Source of the DNA: Lingula anatina
Taxonomy: Eukaryota > Brachiopoda > Lingulata > Lingulida > Lingulidae
Assembly (NCBI RefSeq): GCF_001039355.2
Contig: NW_019775413.1
Location: 36,977-100,976, forward strand
Length of the DNA stretch: 64,000 bases
Direction of reading: 5' to 3'
Part shown: positions 39,031-51,400 of the stretch, piece after piece
How positions within the stretch are numbered: position 1 is the first letter of the stretch
How the letters are laid out: each line of letters starts with the position of its first letter
Notes under the pieces: model-generated
What the model was told of the DNA's origin: nothing
Databases searched by the model: none
What the model saw: the letters and a program-made list of their open reading frames with translations, nothing else
Position numbers and translations under genes: made by a program

Positions 39031-42000
39031 TCTGAGCTTACCCCATTAAAGACCAAAGTACTGTTTTCAAATCGTACTAAAAATGAGTGTTGATACATGT
39101 CTCTGCTAAATCATATTTATTCAAGGACTGATACCGTTCAGGTTTAGCAACTAATTTTATCTAATTTCTCTTGTTATCGTTTTAAACTTTGTAAAATTAT
39201 TTTGCGAGAAATAAAACTTTGAGGTTTAAAAACTGGCCTTTTTTGAAGTTTACATATTAGTAAACATGACATCTCTCAAATATATCGATTAAAAGAACTG
39301 AAGTCAAGAATTGATTTTAACTTTACAATTTTGGTCTATTTTAACTGAGGATAGATCAGTATTAGTTAATTTAAATGAAGCTATGTGGTCTGCTCTTTAA
39401 AAAGTTCAAGAAATTTGAGAAGAGAAAACGAAGAGAACTTTGTGAATCATCCCTCCTTCGTAAATGACGAGTCTGTAGTCGGGACATTTTGCCATTACGG
39501 TCACGTACTTGCTGTAAGATTATACCACGTAAACAACGGGGCTTAATTTCATCCTTATTGAACAAAAATATTCTTTACTTGGAAGTTACCTCTAACGTGA
39601 GGTGACAGCTTTCTTGAGGACACGCGCAAGGACATTTCTGTACCCTAAATTCTCAAAGACACAATGTGTATGTGTGTGTTTTGCTTGAACAGAAAATGTT
39701 AATGGTGTCCATATACAACTGACATTTATCAGAATGTCGAGGCTTGATATTATGATAATGAATTAGAAAAAATATATATATGGGGGGATGTCTTTTTAAG
39801 ATACCTATACAAGAGGCAAAACGCTGGCGTAAAATAAGTTTCTTTTCGTTTCTTACAGATAGGAAATTTGTTATCGCATATAAAATTCACTTCTTAATTA
39901 TTCGCAAATTGCTATCGTGCAATTTATCCGCAATAAGTATTTGTTTCGCGTACATTGTACAACTCTGGCGCAAGACACCGTTTCCATTTATTGCCAAGTG
40001 TTCTAGTCGGTTTTAATAATTTACACATCATATTAAAATCGCTTTTTGCCTCATATCATGTCGACTAAAAGCGAAACCTATTTAATGGTGAAAACGGGAA
40101 ATCGCATTCCTCATCATGGCCAAAGCCATGGCCAATTACACGTGACTGCAGCGTGTGTACAGAGATGACAGGTTATTGCAGCATCGTCACTGTCCAATCA
40201 AGGTGGATGTTTTTTTCAACACGTGTAAGTACACGTGGAAACTGATACTCTGTCAGTAGGGACGTTCACACACATATCAATACCAAGACCAGCGCTGAAT
40301 ATGGGTATCTACCGTTGGTTTTTGGTTGTTTGCATGATTTTAAATAAGCCTGATAGCGCGACGCTGGAAGCGGCCACTTGATTGCAAGTTATGGTTGTCA
40401 CGAAGGGGTGGGGTGGGAATGGGGGAGGGGGTCGGAGTCGGGGGAGGGGGTATCATGGGAGTGAGTTCAGACCGGTGTTCAGTGTGGGTGGACATGTGTC
40501 TAAAAGGCTTTATCAGGCAAACCCAGGTCACGTTTCTGTGAACAATCTATCCTCTGACGACACCAGTTAGGCCGTTTATAGGACAATGATCCTAAAGTTA
40601 ACTTACAATAACAACTTACACAAACATTACCACCCCGATCAGACCAACCGAAAACGGCCGATCGTTTGCCGCGTGTAAACATGTCCTAGGCGTCCCCGTG
40701 TCACCGCCTTCTTATTATTCGGATTTTAAAGCGGTTTCTTGCCGCTATCCTCTTTCCTGTCAGAGGAAAACAGGTCGACCGTGACACAAAAAAGTAAATA
40801 AAAACGAGGCCTGGCAAGGACATCCCCATACGGCAGCAACGTAGAGTTCGAGACACAGCTGTGTTAGAATTGACGTTGAGACATTGTCCAGTGCGCATTA
40901 GACTTGAAAGGTATGTTATTAAAATTGTGTATTAATTCACACCCGTTCGTTTTTATTATAAGGTAGACCCTGTAAAGAGCATGGGGTAGGGGGTATGCTA
41001 GTGCACTTCTGGATAAAGAAAAAACTAATTACTTTAAGTCATGAGGATATTGAGCGCTGATTTTTATTATTTCTATGGCTATTTAAAAGACAAAACTGTT
41101 TTGATATATGCACTGATAACAGTCGCGCGTTCAGAAATAATTTATACGAAGAACCAAATTAGTATCTGCATAATGATACTGTGGGTAATCAGTCGAGTTT
41201 ACAATAAAATCGATAATTTTGACAATGGCCCTTATCGATAAGTAACGAGTATATATATCTATCTGGGCTGCAGCATTATCAGAATTATGATGATGTGCTT
41301 CAATGTATGCACCAGATCAGATCCAATAGGTACTCCGTAGGTGAGTGTGTTGAACAGGTGTCATGTAAGCGGCAAAGTCTGTATATCGTTTGAATAGCCA
41401 AATACAAGCACAGTAACAACGTTCAGGTAACATAACGCATGAACATAAAAGAAGGTGTAAAGAAATAGAGCCGCAGTGTTAGTTAATTAGTTAGGTATTA
41501 AGTAGGTACGTTAGTTACACGCCATAGTTAGTAAGTTAGTTAATTTATTGGTTGATACAAATGTTCAATGAAAACACCATAAGAATGGGGGGGGGGGGTA
41601 TTAAAGTACATATTGAGATTTCAGTATTTTAAAAAATATGAAGCAAACTTATTATAAAAGTCACATACGTCAGATATAAACGTGCACGTAGAGCTCTTGC
41701 ACTGTTCCTCCATACTAAATTCAAACCAGGTGTTGTCTACATAAATCAATTACTAATTTTAATTAAAATTGAAGTCAGTGAAGTTTGTTCAAGGCACAAT
41801 CGTGGAAATGACTTCATTTGCTCCATCAAGGTGGTATAGTTGCTTGCACAGTACCAAGTGCTATTGCAAGCATTGGCCAATAGCTTTCGCCATTCAGTGC
41901 CAGTACATCTGCTTTATAATGCCATCACAAAAGAACACAGATGGGTGATCGAAGCACACTGTTGGTATTTCTTGCGTGCCAAATAACACTTCCACACATG

Positions 42001-42116
42001 ACTCGAATATAAAGTAGTGCCTGATATATGGTTTTTTGTTAAGCGCCACTGCCTCCCCCAAGTAAACGTAGGATAATTATCGGTTTTGGACAGTTTCGTG
42101 CGTTATGTCAAAATCA

Positions 42117-42243
42117 CATGTTGTGTGGATGGCAATGCAGTGTCTCATGGCAGATGTAGTGTGGATGACAATACAGTGTCTTACAGCTCATGTTGTGTGG
42201 ATGGCAGTGCAGTGGGTGACAGCACATGTTGTGTGGATGGCCC
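42117..42243. repeat. 36-bp tandem repeat, about 3.5 copies
   Basis: The motif gt(t/a)gtgtggatg recurs at 42120, 42156, 42192 and 42228, exactly 36 bp apart, with cagtg at a fixed position in each unit. Confidence 0.85.
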
Positions 42244-42864
42244 GTGATAGACTACATCACATGGATGGAGAGTGAAACTCCGTGACTTACGACTTGAACA
42301 TTCAGTGGTACCGGTAATGCCGCCCACCACTGGAAAGATTACAGTGTACAAGGCCGTAGAATGACCCGCTGGTTGAACAGTGTGGTGTGCACGTGTTAGG
42401 CAGTTTAGGCACGATGAATTGGCAAGATAATAACAAAAATAACAATGAGTCGTGTTATGGCACATTCCAAAAAGTGTAAACGCGCCTTACAAACTATAAC
42501 TTTCCTATCTAAACTCTGACAATATAAGATGTTAATGGCGATAAAAAGAACACAAACAAAAAACTGGCAATTGGATGAATTGCATATCTTCACGGTCTAT
42601 CCGCTACCGGATCAGTATATGTAGCAATGGGAGGGGTTTCATATTTTACTTGACTATTTTGTTTTCATATGTCCATTTATTTTGGTGTGCGAACAGAGCT
42701 TCCTTGGGGCTTAAATTAAAAATGTCTTCTCTCTTGGCAAAGACCAGGGGCTGTGGATGTCATTTGATTATGGGATCTTTGTAAGTGTGACAAGTGCATG
42801 CGTGTAACTATTTGAAAATCTAATTCCTGTCTTTGAATTTCTTTTATTTTCAGCATTTCACAGA

Positions 42865-44408
42865 ATGGCGTCTCTGTGGCCAATACAGTCTTCGCTGGGG
42901 GTCTGCCCCCTGTATTCTGACGTCACACTGCACTACAATGAGGAGCATTCTCTAGGGGACCTTGCCGCCGAGACACAGTGTCCAGGGGCCACCTCACCCA
43001 TAAAACACTCCAAGAAGATATTCAACTTCTTTCGTTTTGGGCGTAAGTGTTGAGCCAATTCATATTTGAGAATTATTAAATACTTATTTATATGTCCTCC
43101 ATATCATGTGGTATATGAGGTAACAAACACAACAGATAGGTTGATTGCTATTAATGTTTGGACAAAATGCCAAACCGAAGTGCGAATTATTACAAAATTT
43201 TCTTTTTTCCTTATTTTGTACTTAGTTTAATATATTTACTGATAATTATTAGGGTTATGAAATAGCTGAGATAGACACATGTATTGACTTTACAAAAGTT
43301 TACAATTTCTCAAAGAAAGGTTTTGTCTCAGTAAATATGGCACTTTTTTAGTTGTAACAGTTTTTAAACATCTCTACCAGCATCTTTCCATGATAATTAT
43401 GGATGTCTTTTAAATGCGGGACAGATGTGTTATGTAAATATTTCATCATTCATGATCATCTCCAGATCTGCACATAAGTTATGTCAATTGTATCTTGTCA
43501 GACACTGCATTACGCATACACATTAAACATTATGGCAAATTGGCCGTACAACTTAAACATTATAAAGCAATTCGATTTGAAAAAAAAAAAAAAAAAAAAA
43601 CGAAACTGCAGTGTCTTTCATTTAAGTCGACTACAGTGTATAAGGTGATGTGAGGATTATAACATATTGAAGGCCACAGTTTTTGCAAAATCTCAATTGC
43701 AAAAAAAACTACACTTTGACTATAGACAGAGAGAGCAATGTATTCAAAATGTTAAAATTGACAAGAAAAAAAAGCTAAAAATAGAGAAGATATGTAAAAA
43801 TATCATCATCATAAGCAAAAAAATACCATTTGTTCGACACAATTCTCTGCATGAAGGCCAAGGATTTATCTGTCTTACGAATGCATACACCTCAGGTCAC
43901 AATATGAATGTAAACATAGCTACGTGACACTATTGGCGGTATATCTATAACGTAACTCATAGCTCCTGGCACAATTGTGGAACGATCTAGTTACCGAGAT
44001 CACCTACTAAAAACAACTTATGAATCTTGTCTGACAAAGGAAAAAGACTGATTCTTCTTTATAAATCGATGTTTTGATAGGGGAAGGATTGTTTGTTTGG
44101 ATGCTTGCGCTACTAGCCGAATTACTGAAGCAAAACAGGGCAAGGAATGCAACGGGATATGTTTTCAAAAACATTGTCGAATTAAAATAAGACGCTTGCC
44201 TTAGAAACTCAACTCATCAGTGCACTGTGCTTAATAACTGAATAACAAAAACAGATATTAAAAGGTTCATTTCGTGCTCAGTGAATTTCAGAATAATTAG
44301 CAAATTATGCAATTTATTTACTGAGACGGTGTTATTTCAGGACTAAGACGAAGGAGCAGCTCGGGAGAGAAAGGGAACTGCCCGGGTGAGGCAGAGAGGA
44401 CCCCCTAA
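42865..44408 (+). CDS. Small two-exon protein of unknown function (81 aa)
   Basis: Coding exon one runs from ATG 42865 to 43042 inside an exon that begins at the acceptor before 42854. The second coding part is 44341-44408 (stop TAA). The junction is in phase (178 + 68 nt), with a clear gtaagt donor and a pyrimidine-rich acceptor. The protein begins MASLWPIQSSLG, has no signal peptide or membrane segment, and ends in a strongly basic, serine-rich stretch (KKIFNFFRFGRLRRRSSS) followed by an acidic tail. GC content is higher than the surroundings, as expected of an exon. An upstream exon near 42721-42780 could splice in with its own ATG, but that frame stops within the next exon and would act as an upstream ORF. 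I recognise no family. The basic run could be a nuclear signal or a phosphorylation target. Confidence 0.5.
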
Positions 44409-45875
44409 ACAAGTTCCTGACCTCTAGTGGGTTCAGAGACTGACTGTCACTTGTGGCAGGACATGGGTACCGGGCCGTTGAGGCGAACTCAGTACGTTGT
44501 GTCATGTTTCAGACAACCCAGAGAGCATGTTAAAGGACACGTTGAAGTGTGCTTTGGACCTGATCTCCAATATAAATATAGTTTGAATACAGCTTGTTGC
44601 AGACATTTATTTATTTATTAGACGGGGTAGATGGCTAAATCCCGGCATCGTGAACAAAGAATCAATTCAAAATATGGCGTGCATGTTTGGCGCATACGTT
44701 ATAACTAATGACATCATTCAGCTAATTTCGAAATGATGTTGAGTGTACAGTATTTAAAAAGAAAAACAAAAACATTTAAGCTATTGTGTATTTATCTTTT
44801 TCCTTATTGATAAATTTTCGATTTTAAAGGTTAGGTATAATTTAAATCCGCTTTAATATTATTTTAATGACTGTAATCTATTATGTGGCATTTGGTCGGA
44901 CAGTAAACTATCAACATATAGTTCAATATAAAAAACTAATGAGTGCAGGCCAAAAAGACTCAAGAAAAAAATAGTATTAACAATATAAATGCAAAATTAT
45001 CATCCAAAATTATGTTTCGATTGTACAAGTGTATATATATATATATATGTAAATATGTTAAAATAAAGCTAAATTGATTAAGAAACAATGCTTTGTTTGT
45101 CAATATTTAAATATAAACATAAACTTTTACATGAATCAACATGAACAAAGAAACGTACTGTAGCGCATTTAACTTTGATTATCTAAGCATTTTAAAAACC
45201 AATTAATGAAATATTTGTTGAAGTAATTCAAAATTTATTAATCAAAATTAATTATCGCGTTCATATCTGCTTTTCTGGTCAAATAATCTACAACAGACAT
45301 ATGACAATTTTAATGTATCTATTTACGTTCGAGGCTGGAAGCTTTTTTTCACTGTAATAATATGAGTGGGATTTTGTTGGACAACTTTTTAAAAACGTCA
45401 ATAAAAACTTCCCAACATAAAAATATCATCACCTGTTTTTTATTTGTAAATGCAAGATACGTTTAACTTGTTGTTTTCACCTTTGCTAACACGTGTGCCA
45501 CCATGACACCTTGTGGCATGTTATTTGCTGTCAGCGGATGATGGATAGGGCAATCACAAAGTGCCCCAGAGAAAACAGTATCGTAAACACTATTCATTTG
45601 ATGTACGCAGTCTTTTTCTGCTAGGTGCATTGTTAGTCGTATCGCTTTCAGGTATATATTTCATTGGTAATGTCAATGTTATATTTCACCTTAAAAACAA
45701 ATTAAAGAAGGCTCGATATGGTGTACTTAAATAGACCTGGTCCTGGGTGACATAAGGACAGATAAATGTGTATCTATTTGCCATAGCATTGTGGCCTTTT
45801 TGGTTGGTAGATATTTCGGTATAGAATATTGATTTGTTGCTAGCAACGGCGTCAGCTAGCGAGCTACTCTGAGGG

Positions 45876-46061
45876 TACATTCCCAGAGATTTAGATTTAG
45901 ATCGACCTAACTCCCTGGGGTTTCACGCTAAATTGCAGTTAGCCAAGCGCGCACCATAATTAATTACCTCCTTACAGCTTTTAGTAGGCGGACAGACGCT
46001 TTAGCCGGCTAAGCTGACTCCCCACAGGGATTGATCGATCTAAAATCTATGGAAATGGGGT
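45876..46061. mobile_element. MITE family A, copy near 46 kb
   Basis: Same orientation as copy 1: cattcccagagatttagatt, then the core with acctccttacagcttttagt, ending gatcgatctaaaatctatgg followed by aaatgggg. It has an internal deletion relative to copy 1. Confidence 0.8.
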
Positions 46062-46825
46062 CTAAGTAGACCATCTAAGAAGATGGTGACTGAGACATTG
46101 AAGCTTGATAAGTATTTCACAAATGAAGAAAAAATAACAAAATAAAAATTTAAAAATATCCCACAAATGTATGTCATTATGTAAATATGATAAAATTGAA
46201 GCAAACTCAGAAAAAACTATGCTTAGTTAGTCACTATTCTTTAGTGAGAAAATAGGACTAATAAACCGTTGTGTTTCAAGGGCTAACATTGTTTTAATAA
46301 TTAAATACACTAATGATATACATTGCTCTTCAAAAACAAGTGCGACTTGAACAACTAAAAGACGTCACAACAATAATAATGTTTATTGAGCACTAAATGT
46401 GTACATGAACTGGCATTTGCAGGCTCACTATTCTACGACGACTAGTATATATACATGCATGCATGCAATAAGTATAAAATGAATATCATATGTTAAATGT
46501 TATATCATATATAGCAATGCTAAGAAAGTTTTATATTGTTGAGATGCATACACGCACGAAAATGCAGTAGTATCGAGGAAGCAAAGAAGCATTAGTGCTG
46601 TAGTGGTGTGGAGCATATTAGCAGTAGAAATGAAGTATAGCCTGCTACTGCAATTCTGCTCCAAAAATTACATAGGGTTGTACAGAGAGGAGCATTAATG
46701 CAGAAGATTAGCAGCATGATAGAAGCATGTTTCAACTATGCTAATAAGCTTCCAAATCTACTCCGATGAAGCAGAGGAAAAGCATTATGCTTATGCTGTA
46801 CTTCACGGGCCCGCATCGTATACTT

Positions 46826-47044
46826 CAAAGAGTATAAGAAAAAATCAATGCTCGCGCACTGCTCCACGGAGGTACATGTAGGTTTGGAGTATATGAGAAA
46901 AAACCAATGCTCGCATACTGCTCTACGGAGGTAGATTTGGAGTATATGAGAAAAAAGCCATGCTTACGCACTGCTCCGCGGAGGTAGATTTGGAGTAGAT
47001 GAGAAAAAAGCAATGCTCGCCCACTGCTCAGCGGAGGTAGTTTT
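46826..47044. repeat. ~53-bp minisatellite, left block
   Basis: Four to five copies of a unit containing gtatatgagaaaaaa, gcaatgctcgcgcactgctc and cacggaggtagatttgga. The same unit recurs at 48079-48395. The unit is not a clean multiple of three, and the minus-strand open frames through it come only from the repeat. Confidence 0.9.
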
Positions 47045-47097
47045 AATAATTTATTGGGCACAAAGAAATGGTTTACATTTACAGGCTCTCTAACCAA

Positions 47098-48013
47098 GGC
47101 CACACTTTTTTATTTTTATGGATGACATCCTACGCGCGCACCGATTTTCGTCCGTTCTAAAAAAAAAAAAGGCGGTTGTCGCTAACGTCCTTATTGAATT
47201 TTGCCGGAAAATGAGCTTTCTGCGCATGCCTATTATCGCCACGTGGAAATTGGCGGCTTTGTCGTCAAATTCATGTCTAGGATAACTGTCAAATTACACG
47301 ACAATTAAAGTCATAAAGAGGACGGAGGCCGTCGTTTTGGATTGGTATGCCATTGATATTTGGCACGGAGATATCATCTTTCTACAATTATACGAAAGGC
47401 TGGCGGCGGCCAGCGATTATCGCCCGAAAATTTCAGTGACATTCAGTCTAAAGCAGCACATACCAGGTTTTTTTTTTGTAGAGAAAACTGGGTCGACAAA
47501 GGCGTCGAGGTATTTGGTGGGCTGAAGGTCGGACAGCTAGGCCACCCGACAGTTTGGTTGCTTCGTGCGAATCAAAGTAAACAGAACGGCATCTACCGAA
47601 ATGACCTTTAATAGACTTGGTAGTATTAAGCACATCTTTGCATCATTTTTAAATATTTCTGTGAAGTGTTCATAATGCTTTAATATTCTGAGAGCACAAA
47701 TAAAGACATACAGTTTGTTCAATATTTGTTTTATTGACTGGTATACCAACAAAATGCATTAAATTATCTCAAATAGATTTGGTAATATGCAGCATATCTA
47801 TTCATGACTTTTTTTACCTTTCTACGAAGTATTCACAGTGCTGAGAGCATGGATAAAGACATATTGTCAGTTTGATACGTGTTTCTGTGGTAAATTTGTG
47901 TTTCAAGCTGTGTACTGACAACATTCCTTTACTTAAACAGTATTTTTTGGACTGTTTTTTTCGCCCTCTCGCACCGATTTCTGGGTGTCATCCATAAAAA
48001 TAAAAGTGTGGCC
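47098..48013. mobile_element. ~0.9-kb inverted-repeat element inside the minisatellite
   Basis: The left end (ggccacacttttttattttt, then atggatgacatcc and gcgcaccgatt) is the reverse complement of the right end (gcaccgatttctgggtgtc, then atccataaaaataaaagtgtggcc). The ends run about 45 bp with a few mismatches. The element separates the two minisatellite blocks. The interior has a CpG-rich first half with an open plus-strand frame ending at 47611, and two diverged ~110-bp repeats (each with gagcac/gcatg...ataaagacat). No transposase was seen, so it looks non-autonomous. Confidence 0.7.
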
Positions 48014-48078
48014 TAATAAAAATATAAAATGATAATTTAAGTAGTAAACAAGCCTAATCCACGCAGGGATACACGCTT

Positions 48079-48395
48079 TTTGGGGTATATGAGAAAAAAG
48101 CAATGCTCGCGCACTGCTCCACGGAGGTAGATTTGGACTATGTGAGACAAAAAAAAAAAAAAAAAAATGCTCGCGTGTTGCTCCACGGAAGTAGATTAGG
48201 AGTATATGAGAAAAAAAGTAATGCTCGCGTACTGCTCCACTGAGGTAGAGTCGGAGAATATAAGAAAAAAAAAAGCAATGCTCGCGTACTGCTGCGTGAA
48301 GGCAGTTTTGGGTATATAAAAAAAAAGCAACTCGCGTACTGATCCATGGAAGTAGTTTTGGGTATATAAGAAAAGAGGTAGTTTTGGAGTATATA
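48079..48395. repeat. ~53-bp minisatellite, right block
   Basis: Six or so copies of the same unit as at 46826-47044, more degenerate toward the right end, where units shorten to gtatataagaaaagaggtag. Confidence 0.9.
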
Positions 48396-48496
48396 TACAG
48401 TAATTTCAACAGGCACCAATAAATTGACAGTCAGCAGATACTCAGTAGCTTCATCCTTGAGGTCTATATATAAAAAAAGACAGATTGAAGTTTCTT

Positions 48497-51400
48497 TCAT
48501 AGTTTATTATTTACACATTTTTCATACAAAATTTCATTTTCAAAAGACTTTGATTTTGAATACGCTGTTCCTTGGAACATCAATTTCTCTTGACAAGTGT
48601 GATCTGATCCGGTGTCCTAAAAAACAAATAAGACAAAATAAATATCTCAGTTCTGGTTCGCTTGATTGTTTTTCTGGGAAGACCTCAACTTTAATAGCAA
48701 CCATGCAAGATAATTAAAAACACCTTTTACAACAATGACTTGCATTAAGTGTTGAAAATACTTCAACTCAAAACACACACCTATTGTTGTTCTCTGATGA
48801 CAAATATCCTATTCATTCAGTCTTCTGTGGTTTTACCTGGGCTCTATCAAATCAAATAAAACAATTGATATTACAATTCCAGTCCATTTGGTTGATTTTC
48901 TAGAAGTCTATAACTTTAATAGCAGCCAAGGAAATTAAAAGCGCCTTAAACAACACTACCATTCATTAAGTGGATTAATAAATAATATAATTCTGAAGTG
49001 GGTACATACATACACACCTTTTTGTTTTTTCTTGATTTACAGGAAAATGATGTAATTTTGCAGGCTATGGCCTGGCGCAGTTGGCCAGGGGTGGCTGGAC
49101 TGTTTTTTGAACAGATGTCTGAAACATACAATAGATAAAAACAGATTAAGAAAGATATAGCTAACACTACCCTTAAGTCTACATTATACTTGCAACATTT
49201 GTGAGTTAAAAATGGAAGATTCAAAATCAACAAGTTTCCATTACTTCAAGGGTATATGTGCAATTAGACTACTAAATTAGACCATAAGTTATGTACCTAT
49301 TATTGCTTTAATTGTCCTGGGATTCAGCTGCTTCTTCCCCTCAGTAGAGCTATTTAGAGTGCCGTTTGCTATTTCTTCACTGCTAAAGAAAACTGACATT
49401 AGCCACCTAGCCATCCTCAAACCGTATTTCACACTACCTTTCTTCATCTTCCCAGGTTTGAAACAGGAAACAAGGTCTGGGCGATGAATATATATGGAGC
49501 TGCCTGGGACCAGCTCAACCATCTAGTGAAAAGGCATAATCAGAAATATGATTTAAACTAATTGTTTTATAAATCACTCTCATACAAATAATCAGAAAGA
49601 AAACAAGATGAGTATGATAAATAATTATTTACATCAAACAACAAACCCACAGGAATGTTGGATGGTGACATTTTGCTTATCATCAAAGAGAAACACAAGC
49701 ACCAAAGAGTAAATGAGCTAAAATTGAGTTATAGGGATAATAAATCTTCGTATGAGATCTATATTTCACAATAAAAATATTGTAATATAATATATTCTGT
49801 TTTACCACAAAAACCGCAGTTACAGCTATCATTCTGATATCTAAGCTTGTTATCGGACCATGTGACATCCACAGATGGCTATACTTTGTAATAATCTCTT
49901 ATTATAACATAAAACCAAACTTTTTAGGAAAAAAAAACGGGACTAACTTTGAATGTAGAAATGGATTCATTAAACCATGGTAAGCATGGGAAAATTGTTG
50001 TTTACTCTAGGAAAATTCATTTTTTGGCCAAAACGACCAGTTATTATCCCTTAAACAATGACACATGTCAATGGACATACCGGTACTAGAGGCAAATTTG
50101 TATAAATATTAAAACACATACCTTATATTTTTCTCCAATTTTCTTTGGTAGGAGACCTGGCCTAGGAATTGCATAATCATCCTCTGAAAACAAACCAAAA
50201 AATCCTCATGTATATTCAGCACAATGTGTGTACATTTAGTTTTTAAACTGGTATCATATTCCATTCCACTGGACCAAATTTCTCTGTTTTAAGGTTAGTT
50301 ATTACAGCTATGCTGCTTGTTATAACAGTTGTTCTATTAACTTCAGTAAGCAAGTTTGGCACTACTTTTAAAGCGTCAAGGGCAGAAACTTATAAGTATT
50401 AAAATAAAACCTGGCTTAAAGTGAGGCCAGTGCGGTGCTTTTAAAACTGATCAACATTATAGCCCATAGACGTACATGTACAGGTTTTGAACATGCTGTT
50501 TCTTGGAACATCTATATAAGTTGAGGTTGCCATATTTAAACTGAAAAGTAACCAAAAAAAAAAAAAAAGAATTGCTGTATAACAACCTACCTATGTATCC
50601 CTTACTACGCTCCAATAGCTTTACTCTTTTCCGTAGTTTTGCCACCTCTGGAAATACAAGAAGCATTATTTAAATCTCATCAGTCGGGTCTCACGGCTTG
50701 AACCACCCTACACTTGGATAATATGCTTAAAATAGATTCAGATCAAATCATTAGTTCCAATATGTCTTCCACTCCACCTTCAATGTCACAATTTACTATC
50801 ATTAAACAACAACACACTGCACCGGCTTTAAAAAGTTTATTGGTTACAAACTACACTAGGAGGACTTACATCTAAAACTACAACCAAGTACAATTCTTTA
50901 ATAAAAATATAAAGTCCTCCAAGAGAGGTAATGAAGCTGATACATAAACATACATATATATATATATATATATATAAGGTGCATTACTTTTCACACAGAT
51001 GCAGAAGACTAAGTAAACAAGCAACAGGGCGGGTGGGTAGGAATCAGTGATACAATACGTGAGGGAGGCTATGCGTATGCTGCTGCACAACTCAAGCTAG
51101 CTTTGAATTAAGCCGTAGAAGTGGCGCGGCTTAAGGCCTTGTGCAGGTTAAGGGTACAGGCGGAATATGTACTACGTCAAAGGGCTGAACTAAGCAGGCG
51201 GCGCTTGTGCTACATTTAAATCATATTAACTAGGTTAATCCGCATGACAAAAATATATTGACATCATCTACTTCCATTTCAAAATGTCTTAGGTACCCTT
51301 AGAGCAAGGTAACTAAATATTGCTAATTAAACAATGAATTAGTGCACTTTTATATAATGCATACGTGCTTCTGGTGTTTTAACGATTTACTCAAATGGCT

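Larger units (their letters stand above)
31078..42853. other. Long gene-poor stretch
   Basis: About 11.8 kb between the FAD oxidoreductase and the small two-exon gene. It holds the hairpin at 33852, the coding-like scraps at 32850-33086 and 35060-35530, a MITE fragment at 38338, an aaat tract at 38988-39030, poly-G runs near 35850 and 41588, a G-rich tract at 40405-40450 and the 36-bp repeat at 42117. No multi-exon gene could be assembled here on either strand. Confidence 0.6.

Noticed and set aside
40261-40380. A short ORF starting MGIYRWFLVVC that resembles a signal peptide
   Set aside because: It stops after 26 codons and no in-frame donor or downstream exon could be matched.
46826-48395. 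CRISPR-like array
   Set aside because: The repeats are contiguous with no unique spacers between them and the DNA is eukaryotic. It is a minisatellite.
47933-48409. A minus-strand protein with repeated PPWSS(A/T)RALLF motifs
   Set aside because: The frame exists only because the ~53-bp satellite unit lacks stops in that reading. It shifts frame between units and carries no gene signals.
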